From the NCBI RefSeq assembly GCF_001667275.1, contig NZ_LZHV01000055.1:90091-154090 (forward strand): 64,000 nt of DNA. The letters run 5' to 3'. Positions 40,890 to 54,300 of this stretch are shown here, one piece after another; positions within the stretch are counted from its first letter, which is position 1; every line of letters starts with the position of its first letter. The stretch comes from Mycobacterium sp. ACS4054. Lineage in GTDB: Bacteria > Actinomycetota > Actinomycetes > Mycobacteriales > Mycobacteriaceae. Both the position numbers and the translations under genes were made by a program. The notes under the pieces were generated by a model. It searched no databases. It worked only from the letters and a program-made list of their open reading frames with translations, and was not told the DNA's origin.

Positions 40890-43800
40890 GTGGAACTCGG
40901 TGACCGCGCGCTTCCGCTGACGCGGGCGCAGCTGGACATCTGGCTGGCGCTGCAGACGGGTCACTTCGATGTGGCGTGGCAGCTCGGCGTGCTGGTCCAC
41001 ATCGACGGCGCAATCGACCGCGCCCTGTTCGAGCAGGCCATGCGCAAGGTGGTGGGGGAGGCCGAGAGCCTGCGGGCCCGCTTCTTCGAGGTGGACGGCG
41101 AGGTCTTCCAGAGGGCGATCGACAACCCGGATGTTGATCTGGACTTCTACGACCTCGCCGGTTCCCCGGATCCCGAGCGCGACGCCCGTGAGATGGCCTC
41201 GTCCATCCAGCGAACGCCGATGTCGCTCGCCGGCCCGATGATCACCTTCCACCTGTTCCAGACCGGGCCCGCCGAGTACTACTGGTTCAGCCGCTGCCAT
41301 CACATAGCGATGGACGGCTTGGGCATCGCCTTGATCGGCCGCCGGATCGCGGCCGTCTACTCCGCCCTCGCCGCCGGGTCGCCGATTTCTCCGGCCTTCT
41401 TCGGCTCGTTGCGCGACCTGGTCAGCAGCGAGTTGGAGTACGCGGCGTCCGCGGATTACGTTGCCGATCAGGAGTATTGGGCCGAGCATCTTCCTTCGGC
41501 CAGCGAATCGGACTACCGGCTCACCGACGCCTCCAGTGCGCGCGATCCCTATGCCCCCTCGGTGCCGGTCCAATTGGACTCGTCGGTGGTCGATGTCGTC
41601 AAGCGGCTGTCCAAGGCGTTGGGCATCCGCCGATCGTCGGTCCTCACCGCCGCCTGCGCGCTCCTGGTACGCGCCTTCCGCGCCGACAACTCGGACGAAG
41701 TGGTGCTCGACTTCCCGGTGAGCCGCCGGTTGGACCCGGCGTCCAAGACGCATCCCGGCATGCTCGCCGGGGTGGTGCCCCTGGTCCTGAACGCACCGCC
41801 GACGGCCACCGTCGCCGACTTTCTTCGGCAAGTCGACACCCGGTCGCGAGAGGCGATGCGGCACCAGCGGTTCCCCGTGCACATGCTCGGTAGCGACGGC
41901 GGCTTCCGCGGCGCACCCCAGGCGTCCAATCGGGTGGTCGTCAACTTCGTCCCCGCCCGGATGACCCTGAGCCTCGGCGGCGTCCCGGCCACCGCGACCT
42001 ACACCACCTTCGGCCCGGTGGGCCACTTCGGGCTGTTCTTCCTCGGATTCGGCGACCAGCAACTCCTCAGCACAGTCGGTGTCGGACAACCCTTTTCGAA
42101 CTTCGACGCCACGGACCTGGTGGCGCGTCTGCAGCGGTTGTTGATCGCGATGGCGGACGACCCGGCGCGGGTGTTGTCGTCGGTCGATGTGGTGGCTTCG
42201 GGCGAGCGGGCTCGGCTGGAAGCGCTGGGTAATCAAGGGGTTTTGACGCGGCCGGTGTCGGGGTCGGTGTCGGTGCCGGGGTTGTTTGCCGAGCGGGCGG
42301 CGGCGGCACCGGGGGCGGTGGCGGTCTCGGGTGCCGGTGTGTCGGTCAGTTATGCCGAGTTGGATGCGGCCTCCACGCGGTTGGCGCGGTATTTGATGTC
42401 GCGTGGGGTGGGCCCGGGTCAGGTTGTGGCGCTGATGTTGCCGCGGTCGGCCGAGGCGATCGCGGCGATGCTGGCGGTGCTCAAGGCCGGGGCGGGGTAT
42501 GTGCCGATGGATCCCGGGTCTCCGGACGCGCGGATCGGGTTCCTGCTCGCCGATGCCGGTCCGGTGGCGGTGCTCACGACCGCGGATCTGGCCGGGCGGC
42601 TGGCTGGGCGCGGCGTGCCGATCATCGATGTGGATGATCCCCGCGTTGACGATGCGCCCGACGTGGTGCTGCCCGAGCCCGACGCCGAGGGGCTGGCGTA
42701 TGTGATCTATACGTCGGGGACCACGGGTGTGCCCAAAGGTGTTGGGGTGAGCCATCGCAACGTCACGGCGTTGATCGCCTCGTTGGATGCGGGGTTGCCC
42801 GCACCGGGGGTGTGGTCGCATGCGCATTCGTTGGCCTTCGATGTGTCGGTGTGGGAGATCTTCGCCCCGTTGTTGCGTGGGGGCCGAGTGGTCGTGGTCG
42901 GTGCGGACACCGCGCGGGCGCCAGAGGAGCTGCACGAGGTCCTGATCGCTGAGGGCGTGACGGTGTTGACCCAAACGCCGTCGGCGGCGGCGATGCTGGA
43001 TCCGGCCGGCCTGGACGGGGTGGCGCTGGTGGTGGCCGGGGAGGCCTGCCCACCGGAGGTGGTGGATCGCTGGGCGCCGGGTCGGGTGGTGGTCAATGCC
43101 TATGGGCCGACCGAGACCACGATGTGTGTGGCGATCAGCGCGCCGTTGACTGCGGGGTCGGGGGTGCCGCCGATTGGGGTGCCGGTGACCGGGGCGGCGT
43201 TGTTTGTGCTGGATGGCTGGTTGCGTCCGGTGCCGGCGGGGGTGGTCGGTGAACTCTATGTGGCCGGTTCCGGGGTCGGCGTCGGCTATCTGGGCCGGGC
43301 GGGCTTGACCGGTGCGCGGTTTGTGGCGTGTCCGTTCGGCGGGGTCGGTGCGCGGATGTATCGGACCGGGGATTTGGCCTGTTGGGGTGCCGACGGGCAG
43401 TTGCGCTATCTGGGCCGGGTTGATGAGCAGGTCAAGATCCGCGGGTATCGCATCGAGCTGGGTGAAATCCAAACGGCGCTAGGCGCTTTGGATGGTGTCG
43501 AGCAGGCGGTGGTGATCGCCCGGGAGGACCGCCCCGGTGATAAGCGCGTGGTCGGCTACATCACCGGCACTGCCGACCCGGTCGCGGTGCGGGCCGGGCT
43601 TGCCCACCGATTGCCGGGGTTCATGGTGCCCACCGCGATCGTCGGGCTGCAGGCGTTGCCGTTGACCGCCAGCGGCAAGCTGGACACCCGCGCCCTGCCG
43701 GCCCCGGACTACGCCGGGACCGACTACCGGGCGCCGCACACCCCCACCGAAGACCTGCTGGCCACCATCTACGCCGAAGTCCTGGGGCTGGACCGCGTCA

Positions 43801-45340
43801 GCGCCGAGGACTCCTTCTTCGAACTCGGCGGCGACAGCATCCTGGCGCTGCAGGTGGTCTCGCGAGCTCGCGCCGCCGGCCTGACGTGCCGGCCCCGGGA
43901 CGTCTTCGTCGAGCAGACCGTCGCCCGCCTGGCCCGGGTGGCCGGGGTGACCGACGGCGAGCCCGCGGTCGTCGGCGCGGGCCTCGGGCCGGTGCGGGCC
44001 ACCCCGATCATCCGCTGGCTGGAAACGGCGAGCGGCCCGATCGATCAGTTCAACCAGACGATGGTGCTGCAGGCACCCGCCGGAGCGCAGGAGGCCGACG
44101 TGGCGGCCGTGCTGCAGGCCGTGCTGGACCGGCACGCCGTGCTGCGGGCGCGCGTCGACGACGGCGACGGGTGGTCCTTGTGGGTGCCCGAGCCCGGATC
44201 CGTCGACGCTGCCGGGTGCCTGCGGTCGGTGGATGCGTTGTCCGACGCGGCGTTGCTCGAGGCGCGATCGCGGCTGAACCCCGCCACCGGGGCGATGCTC
44301 AGCGCGCTGTGGGTCCGGCCCACCGGCCAGCTGGTCTTGATCGTTCACCATCTGGCCATCGACGGCGTGTCGTGGCGAATCCTGTTGGAGGACTTGAACA
44401 TCGCCTGGGTCCAGCAGCGGGACGGACACCCACCCTCCTTGCCGGCGGGTGGGACGTCGTTCGCGCGATGGGCGAGGCTGCTCGACGAACACGCGCGACG
44501 GCCCGGGGTCGTCGAACAGGCGGCCGCCTGGAAGCGGATCGCGGCCACCCCGCCCGCCCTGCCGGCGCCCCGTCCCGACGCCGATACCTACGCCACCGCC
44601 GGGAAGTTATCGGCGGCTTTGGATGTCGAGGCGACGCGCACGCTGCTCGGCGAGGCGCCCGCGGCTTTTCACGCCGGCGTGCAAGACATTCTGCTGATCG
44701 CATTCGGGTTGGCGTGGGCGGAGTTCCTGGGGGATGGTGCCGGCCCGGTCGGCATCGACGTCGAGGGCCACGGCCGTCACGAGGAACTCGCACCCGATGT
44801 AGACCTGTCCCGCACGGTCGGCTGGTTCACCACCAAATACCCTGTGTCGCTGGCGATCAGCGGGCCGTCCTGGGACCAGGTGCTGGCCGGCGAGCCGGCG
44901 CTGGGCACCGCGATCAAGGACGCGAAGGAACAGCTTCGCGCGGTGCCGCACCCGCTGACGTACGGCGTGCTGCGTTACCTGAACGGCGATGTCGCGCTGG
45001 ACGGCGCCGACCCGTCGATCGGGTTCAACTATCTGGGGCGCCTCGTCGCGGGGACCGAACTGTCCGATGAACTGTGGCGGCTGGACCCGCAAAGCCTGTC
45101 CCTGACGGAGGCCGCCGCCGCGATCTCAATGTCGTTGGCGCACACCGTCGAACTCGACGCCGGCACCGTCGACACCGACGAGGGGCCGCAGCTGCACGCC
45201 AACTGGACCTGGGCGTGGTCGGTCCTCGACGAGGCAAAGGTCGGCCGGCTGAGCCAACTGTGGTTCGACGCCCTGCGCGGCATCTGCGCGCACGTGCGGG
45301 CCGGTGGCGGCGGGCTCACGCCGTCGGACATCGCGCCCGC
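40890..45340 (+). other. NRPS module 1: C-A(Phe)-T-E, incorporates D-Phe
   Basis: C domain about 40911-42170 with HHIAMDG at 41298-41318. A domain about 42260-43690, with [11 protein letters not shown] near 42710, FDVSVWE near 42837 and pocket residues D-V-W-T-V-A-A-M-C-K (GrsA numbering 235-517), one conservative step from known Phe codes. T-domain Ser at 43836 in LGGDSI. E domain about 43977-45330, HHLAIDG at 44346. The C domain has no upstream partner module, so it should acylate the first residue. Product after this module: acyl-D-Phe (inferred). Confidence 0.85.
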
Positions 45341-48300
45341 CCGCCTCAGCCAGCGGCAGATCGACGAGCTGCACCAGCGCTACGACGTCGCCGATATCCT
45401 CCCGCTGTCCCCGCTGCAGCAGGGCCTGCTGTTCCACTCCAGCACCGGCGGCGACGAAATGTACGCGGTGCAGCTGGATTTCACGCTCGAAGGCCCCCTC
45501 GACGCCGAGCGCCTGCACGACGCGGTGCGCACGGTGATCAACCGGCACCCGCACCTGGCGGCCCGGTTCTACGAGCGGTTCGACGAGCCGGTGCAGATCA
45601 TTCCCGCCGATCCTGTGGTGCCGTGGCGATACGTCGCCCTCGACACCGAGCAGCAGATCGAGCGGCTGTGCGCCGACGAGCGCGCCGCGGTCCGCGACCT
45701 GGCCGACCAGCCGCCGTTGCGGGTCGCGGTGGTGCGCACCGCGGCGACGCGGCATCGGCTGGTGCTTACCAACCACCACATAGTGCTCGACGGCTGGTCG
45801 CTGCCGATCCTGCTGCGCGAAATCTTCACGACCTACTACGGCGAGCGCCTGCCCGCGGCCGCGCCCTACCGCAGCTTCGTCACCTGGCTGGCCGATCGGG
45901 ACCTCGACGCGGCCCGCGCGGCTTGGGCCGCCGTGCTCGCCGACTTCGAGACGCCCACATTGGTCGCCCCCACGGATCGACTGGGGCAAGGGCAGCGCGG
46001 CGCCGCGGTGTTCCGCGTGCCGGAGGAAACCACCAGCGCCCTCGCCGATTTGGCGCGCTCCTGCCACACCACCGTCAGCACAGTCCTGCAGGGTGCGTGG
46101 GCCTTGCTGCTGACCTCGCTGACCGGCCAGCGCGACGTCGTCTTCGGCACCCCACGGTCTCGCGTGGGCCAGCTCGAAGTGGCGGAATCCATGGTGGGGC
46201 TGCTGATCAACACCGTGCCGGTGCGGGCCAACATCACCGCGACCACCACCGCCGCGGACCTGCTGCGCCAGCTGCAGGACGCCAACAACGACACGCTCGA
46301 GCATCAACACCTGGCGCTCAGCGACATTCATCGCCTCACCGGCCACGAGCAGCTCTTCGACACCCTGTTCGTCTACGAGAACTACCCGATCGGCGACGGC
46401 ATGCAGCTGGGTCCGGACGGGCTGTCGATCGCCGACTTCACCAACCGCGAGTACAACCACTACCCCCTGACCATGGAGGCTCTGCCGGGCCGCGAACTCG
46501 GCCTGCACGTCGAGTTCGACACCGGCGTGTTCGACGCCGCGAGCATCGAGGCGCTCGTCGACCGGTTCCGGCGGGTGCTGGCGGCGATGACCGCGGATCC
46601 CAACCGGCGCCTATCGGCCATCGAACTGCTCGACCGCGACGAGCGAGACCTGGTACTGGCCCGGCTGTCCGGCGCCGGTGTCACCGCACCGGTCGCGGTG
46701 GCGCCGGAGCTGTTGGCGGCGGCGGTGGCGACCAACCCGGACGCGGCGGCGGTGATCGACGGTGAACGACAGCTGTCGTACCGCGAGATCGACGAGTGGT
46801 CGACGCGACTGGCGCGGACGCTGATCGACGCCGGCGTGGGCCCACAGCGCGCGGTGGGGGTGGCCATCGATCGTTGTGTCGAATTGGTGGTCGCTTGGTG
46901 GGCGGTGGCAAAGGCGGGCGGCGTGTACGTGCCGGTGGACTCCGACCACCCCGTCGAGCGCGTCGCCACCGTGCTGGACGCCGCCGGGGCGGTCTGCGTA
47001 TTGACCTGTGGCACCGACGAACTGGCGGGCGCCGGGGGCCGTCCGGTGCTGCGCATCGATGCGCTGGACGTGTCCGGGCGCAGCGCCCAGCCGATCACCG
47101 AAGCCGAACGATCGGCGCCCCTGACGGTACGGGACACCGCCTATGTGATCTTCACGTCGGGCTCGACCGGCGCCCCCAAAGGCGTGGTGGTCAGCCACTC
47201 GGGCCTGCTGGGATGGGCTACGGCGCAACGCGATTCGTGCGGCCTGACCGCCCACACGCGGGTGCTGATGGTGGCCTCGCCGACCTTCGACGCGTCGATC
47301 GGTGAGATGTTGTTGGCGGCGAGATCGGGGGCGGCGCTGGTGGTGGCACCGCCGCAGGTATACGCGGGGGAGCCGTTGACCGCGTTGCTGCAGAGCCAGC
47401 GCGTCAACGCGGCTTTTTTGACCCCGACGGTGCTCTCGTCGCTGGATCGAGCCCGGCTGGACGGCTTCGACAGGCTGATGGTCGGCGGCGAGGCCTGCCC
47501 GGCGGAGTTGGTGGCGGCCTGGGCGTCGGGTCGGCGCTTGTTCAACGTCTACGGTCCCACCGAAGCCTCCATCTGGATCACCTCGAGCGCGCCGCTGTCG
47601 GCCGACGGCCCGGTGCGCATCGGCCGCCCCATCCCGGGCGTGTGCGCCATGGTGCTCGACGCCTGGCTCAGACCCGCCCCGATCGGGGTGGTGGGCGAGC
47701 TGTATGTGAGCGGTCCCGCGCTGGCGCACGGCTACATGGGGCGGGTCGACCTGACCGCGGAACGGTTCGTCGCGAATCCCTATGGGGCCGTGGGGGAACG
47801 GATGTACCGCACCGGCGACCTGGTGCGCTGGACCCGCGACGGGGACCTGGACTTCGTCGGCCGCGCCGACGCCCAGATCAAGCTGCGGGGCCAGCGCATC
47901 GAGCTCGGCGAGATCGAAAACACCCTGCTGGCCTGCCCGCACGTCACCCAGGCCGCCGTGACCGTCCGCGACGGCGCCGCCGGTTCGCATCTGGTCGCCT
48001 ACGTCACGCTGGATCACAACACCAGCGCCGACCATGACGCGGACAACGTCGAAGAGTGGCAGGACCTGTACGACGACCTGTACGGCGCGGAACTCGAATC
48101 CGGCTTCGGCATGGACTTCCGCGGCTGGAACAGCAGCTACACCGGCGACCCGATCCCGCTCGAGGAGATGATCGAGTGGCGTGCCGCGACCGTGGATCGC
48201 ATCATGGCCCTCCAGCCGCGGCGCGTGCTCGAGATCGGCGCGGGTTCGGGATTGTTGCTATCCCAGATCGCCCCGCGGACCGAACAGTATGTCGCCACGG

Positions 48301-51300
48301 ATTTCTCGCCGGTGGCCATCGACAACCTGGCGCGCTCGCTGGAGCAATTACAACCCCAGTGGCGCGACCGGGTCGAGCTGCTGACCCAGCCGGCCCATGT
48401 CACGGATCACCTGCCGCGGGGACACTTCGACACCATCGTCGTCAACTCGGTCGTCCAATATTTCCCCAACGCGGGCTATCTCGCCGAGGTGATCGATAAC
48501 GCGATGACTCTGCTGGCGCCGGGCGGGGCGTTGTTCATCGGCGACGTGCGCAACCACGCCCTGCAGGGCGCGTTCCAGACCGCGATCGTGCTGACCCGGG
48601 CCGGCGAGGCCGCCGGTGACACCGACGCCGCCGAAATTCGCCAGCGTGTGCGCCACGCCGTGCTCGGTGAGACCGAATTGCTTTTGGCGCCGGAGTTTTT
48701 CACCACCTGGGCCCTCACCTGCCCGGCCGCAGGCGGGCTCGACATCCAAGTCAAACGCGGATTGGCCGACAACGAACTGAACCGGTTCCGCTACGACGTG
48801 GTCATCCACAAGGCGCCCGCCGCGGTCCGCTCGGTGGCGACCGCACCCACCTGGCCGTGGGCCCGGCGCGCGGGCCTGGCCGGCCTGCGCGACGAGTTGG
48901 CGTCGCGGCGTCCCGCCGTCGTCCGCGTCACCGACATCCCCCAGGCGGGAGTGGCCACCGACGTCGGCGTCGAATCCGCGCTCGCCGCGGGCCAACCGGT
49001 GGCCGACGCGCTCAGCCAAGCCGCCCCCGACGCCGCCGTCGCCGAGGAACTACACCGCATCGGCGAGGCCATCGGTTATCGGGTCGCGGTGACCTGGGGC
49101 GCTCAGCGCGGCACGCTCAGCGCGGTCTTCGTCGACGACGGCGACCAGCCGGGCGCGCCCATGACCGACCTCTACCTGCCGCCGTCCGGCACCCGGCACC
49201 GCACCAGCCACGCCAACGACCCCCGCACCAACACCAAGATCGGCGAGGTGCGCGATCGGCTGAACGCGTGGCTGCCCGAGTACATGGTGCCGACACACAT
49301 TGTGGCGCTTGAGGAATTCCCGCTCACCTCCTCGGGCAAGCTCGACCGCAAGGCCCTGCCCGAACCCGACTACCAGGACGTGGACCGCTACCGCGCCCCG
49401 GCCACCGCCCTCGAGGAGATCCTGGTCGGCATCTACGGTCAGGTGCTCGGGCTGGAGCGGGTCGGCGTCGACGACTCGTTCTTCGACCTGGGCGGGGACT
49501 CGCTGTCGGCGATGCGATTGATCGCCGCGGTCAACAGCAGCCTGAACGCGAACCTCGGCGTGCGGGCCGTTTTCAACGCGCCCACCGTCGCCGAGTTGGT
49601 GCTGCTCATCCGCGACGAAGCGAACCGCCCGCAGCCGCTGGCGGCGGGGGAGCGCCCCGAGGTTATTCCCCTGTCCTTCGCCCAGAGCCGGCTGTGGTTC
49701 ATCGACCAATTCCAGGGCCCCTCACCGATATACAACGTCACGGTCGCGCTGCGCCTGCGCGGACGCCTGGACGCCGGAGCCCTCGGTGCGGCGCTGGCCG
49801 ACGTGGTGGCCCGCCACGAAAGCCTGCGCACGGTGTTCGCGGCAACCGACGGAACCCCGCGGCAGGTGGTGGTTCCCGCCGAGCGAATCGGCTTCGCCTG
49901 CGACCTCGTCGATGCCCGCGGCTGGCCGGAAGACCGGTTGCGCGAACGCATTGCCGAGGCGGCCCGGTACACCTTCGACCTGGCAAACGAAAGTCCCTTG
50001 CACACGGTGCTTTTCACCGTCAGCGCCGACGAACACATCCTGGCCGTCGCGGTGCACCACATCGCCGCCGACGGTTGGTCGATCACCCCGTTCGCGCGCG
50101 ACCTCGGGGTGGCATACGCCAGCCGGTGCGCGGGGGAGGCGCCCGACTGGGCCCCGCTGCCGGTGCAGTACGCCGACTACACGCTGTGGCAGCGCGCGCA
50201 TCTCGGCGACGTGGAGGACGACGGCAGCCGCATCTCGGCCCAGTTGAACTTCTGGACGGACGCGCTCGCCGGCCTGCCGGAACGCCTACAGCTGCCCACC
50301 GACCGGCCCTACCCGCCGGTCGCCGACCACCGCGGCGCCCGCCTGGCCGTGGACTGGCCGGCGGAGTTGCAGCAACACCTCCGTCGGGTCGCCCGCGAGC
50401 ACAACGCGACCAGCTTCATGGTGATCCAGGCCGCGTTCGCGGCGCTGCTCGCGCGGGTGAGCTCCAGTGACGATGTGGCAGTGGGCTTCCCGATCGCCGG
50501 GCGCTCCGAGCCCGCGCTCGATGACCTGATCGGATTCTTCGTCAACACGTTGGTGCTGCGGGTCCACCTGGCGGGGGACCCGACGTTCGCGGAGCTGCTG
50601 GCGCAGGTGCGCCGCCGCAGCCTGGCCGCCTTCGAACACCAGGACGTCCCCTTCGAACTGCTGGTGGAGCGGCTCAACCCCACCCGGAGCCTGACCCATC
50701 ATCCGCTGATCCAGGTGCTGCTGGGCTGGGAGAACTTCCCCGGGGAGGCCGCCGCCCCCGCCGGCGGGCTGGCCCTGGGCGACCTGCAGGTCACCCCAAT
50801 GCCGTTGCACACCAACACCGCTCGCATGGACCTGACGTTCTCGCTGGCCGAGCGCTGGACCGAATCCGGTCAGCGCGCCGGCATCGCCGTGACGGCCGAG
50901 TATCGCACCGACATCTTCGACGGCAAGACCGTCGAGGGACTGATCGAGCGGCTGCAGCGGCTGTTGACGGCGGTCACCGCCGAGCCGCAGCGCAGGTTGT
51001 CGTCGGTGGACCTGCTCGATGCCGGCGAGCACGCGCGCCTGCAGGAGTGGGGCAACGCGGGCGTGCTGGGCCGGCCGGCCACGCCGGTGTCGGTTCCGTC
51101 GCTGTTCGCCGCGCAGGCGGCCCGCACGCCCGACGCGGTGGCGCTGGTCTGCGAGGGCCGGTCAATGACCTACCGCGAGCTGGACGAGGCGGCAAACCGC
51201 TTGGCGCGGCTGCTCATTCACCACGGCGCGCGGCCGGGCGAACGGGTGGCGCTGCTGTTTTCGCGGTCGGCCGAGGCGATCGTGGCGATCCTGGCCGCGC

Positions 51301-54300
51301 TCAAGTCCGGGGCCGCCTACCTGCCGATCGACCCGGCCCTACCCGCGGCCCGGCTGGAGTTCATGCTCACCGACGCGGCGCCGATCGCGGCGGTCACCAC
51401 CGCCGCGCTGGCCGACCGGCTGGACGGGTTCGACCTGACGGTCGTCGACGTGCACGACCCCGCCGTCGACGACCAGCCCGGCACGGCGCCGCCGGCGCCG
51501 GCACCCGACGACCTGGCGCACATCATCTACACGTCCGGCACCACCGGCGTGCCCAAAGGCGTTGCGGTGACGCAACACAACGTCGCCCAGCTGTTCGACG
51601 CCCTGGAGATCGGCATCGAGCTGGGGCCGGAACAGGTGTGGACCCAATTCCACTCGTACGCCTTCGACTTCTCGGTGTGGGAGATCTGGGGCGCCCTGCT
51701 GCACGGCGGACGCCTGGTGGTGGTGCCCGAGCCGGTCTCGCGTTCACCGGAGGATTTCCACGCCCTGCTGGTGCGCGAGGGCGTGACGGTGCTGACCCAA
51801 ACCCCTTCGGCGGTGGGCATGCTGCCCACCGACGGTTTGGACGGGACCGCGCTGGTGATCGGTGCCGAGCCCTGCCCGCCCGAGTTGGTGGATCGCTGGG
51901 CGCCCGGGCGAACCATGGTCAACGTCTACGGTCCGACCGAAACCACGATGTGGGCGTGCAAGAGTGCGCCGTTGCGGGCGGGATCGGGCTTCCCCCCGAT
52001 CGGCTCGCCCGTCACGCGCGCGGCCTTCTTCGTGCTCGACGAATGGCTGCGGCCCGTGCCGGCCGGGGTGGTCGGCGAGCTGTACCTGGCCGGTGACGGG
52101 GTGGGCGTCGGCTACTGGCGCCGATCCGCGTTGACCGCGTCCCGCTTCATGGCGTGCCCGTTCGGTGCGCCCGGAACCCGCATGTATCGCACCGGCGACC
52201 TGGTGTGCTGGGGTCCCGACGCGCAGCTGCGCTACCTGGGCCGCGCCGACGAGCAGGTCAAGATCCGCGGCTACCGCATCGAACTCGGCGAGATCCAAGC
52301 GGCGCTAAGCGGTTTGGCGGGCGTCGAGCAGGCGGTGGTCGTCGCCCGCGAGGACAGCCCCGCCGCCTTGCGCCTGGTGGGTTACGTCACCGGAGCGGTC
52401 GACGTCGCGACGGCCCGGGCCGCGCTGGCCGAGCGACTCCCGGCTTACATGGTCCCGGCGGCGATCGTCGCGCTGCCCGCGCTGCCCATGACGGTCAACG
52501 GCAAGCTCGACACCCGCGCCCTGCCGGCGCCGGACTATCGAGACGTCGACAACTACCGGGCCCCGACCACCGCGGTGGAGGAGATCCTCGCCGGCATCTA
52601 CGCCGACGTGCTCGGCGTCGACCGCGTCGGCGTCGATGACTCGTTCTTCGACCTCGGCGGCGATTCGCTTTCCACGATGCGCCTCGTCGCGGCGATCAAC
52701 AGTTCCCTGGACACCGAACTGCCGGTGCGCGTGGTGTTCGAGGCGCCGACGGTCGCGCAGCTGGCGCCGCGCATCGACCAGGGCGTCGGCCGCCTGCAGC
52801 CACTGGTGGCCGCCGAGCGGCCGGCGGTGATCCCGCTGTCGTTCGCCCAGAGCCGATTGTGGTTCATCCAGCAGTTGCAGGGGCCGTCGCCCATCTACAA
52901 CATGGCGGCCGGGCTGCGGCTGACCGGAAGCCTCGATGCCGACGCGCTGCGCGCGGCCCTGGCCGACGTGGTGCGCCGCCACGAGAGCCTGCGCACCGTA
53001 TTCCCCGCGCGCGAGGGAACGCCCCAGCAGGTGGTAATCCCCGCCGACGACGTCGATTTCGGCTGGGACGTCGTCGATGCCACCGCATTCTCGGCGGGCG
53101 AGCTGGACGAGGCCGTCGAGGCGACCACGCACTACGCCTTCGACCTGGCCACCGAGGCCCCGCTGCGCGCAAGGCTTTTCGCCCTCGGCGAGCGGGAACA
53201 CCTGCTGGTGATCGTCGTGCACCACATCGCCGCGGACGGCTTGTCGCTCACACCGCTGGCCGCGGACTTGAGCGTGGCGTACACCAGCCGGTCCGCGGGG
53301 CGGGCCCCCGGTTGGGCCGACCTGCCGGTGCAGTATGTCGACTACACGCTGTGGCAGCGCGCGCAATTCGGCGAACTGGACGACACCGTCAGCCCCATCG
53401 CCGCCCAGCTGGCGTACTGGCAGGACACCCTGGCCGGCATGCCCGAGCGATTGCAACTGCCCACCGACCGGCCCTACCCACCCATCGCCGATCAGCGCGG
53501 CGCCAGCGTCGCCGTGGACTGGCCGGCCCAGCTGCAGCAGCAGGTCCGCCGGGTGGCCCGCGAACACAACGCCACCACCTTCATGGTGGTGCAGGCCGCC
53601 CTGGCGGTGCTGTTATCGAAAATCAGTGCCAGCGCCGATGTTTCGGTGGGCTTCCCGATCGCCGGCCGCCGTGACCGTGCGCTCGACCCACTCGTCGGCT
53701 TCTTCGTCAACACGCTGGTCCTGCGCATCGACCTGGCCGGCAACCCCAGCTTCACCGAACTGCTGGGACGGGTTCAGACACGCAGCCTGGAGGCCTTCGA
53801 ACATCAGGACGTGCCGTTCGAGCTCCTGGTGGAACGGATCAACCCGACCCGAAGCCTCACCCATCACCCGCTCGTGCAGGTGATGTTGGCCTGGCAGAAC
53901 TTCGCCGGGCACGACGATCCCGCCGCCGGTTTGGCCCTCGGCGACCTCGAGGTGAGCTCCGTGCCGCTCGACAGCGATTCCGCCCGAATGGATTTGGTGC
54001 TCTCCCTCGCCGAGCGCTGGGACGAGAACGGCGAGCCGGCCGGCATCGGCGGCCGGGTGGAGTTCCGCACCGACGTGTTCGACACGCACACCATCGAGGC
54101 GCTCGTCGACCGCCTGCAGCGCGTGCTGACGACCGTGACCGCCGACTCCGGCCGGGTGTTGTCGTCGGTGGACGTGCTCGACGCCGCTGAGCGCGCTCGG
54201 TTGGATCTGGTTGGCAATCGGGCGGTTTTGACTGCGCCGGTGTCGGAATCGGTGTCGGTGCCCGGGTTGTTCGCCGCGCAGGCGGCCCGCGCGCCGGAGG

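Noticed and set aside
40887..43472. 861-codon open frame on the minus strand opposite synthetase module 1
   Set aside because: Its product is made of Arg, His, Pro and Gln with no domain, typical of the antisense of high-GC coding DNA. The plus strand has clear C, A and T motifs throughout.
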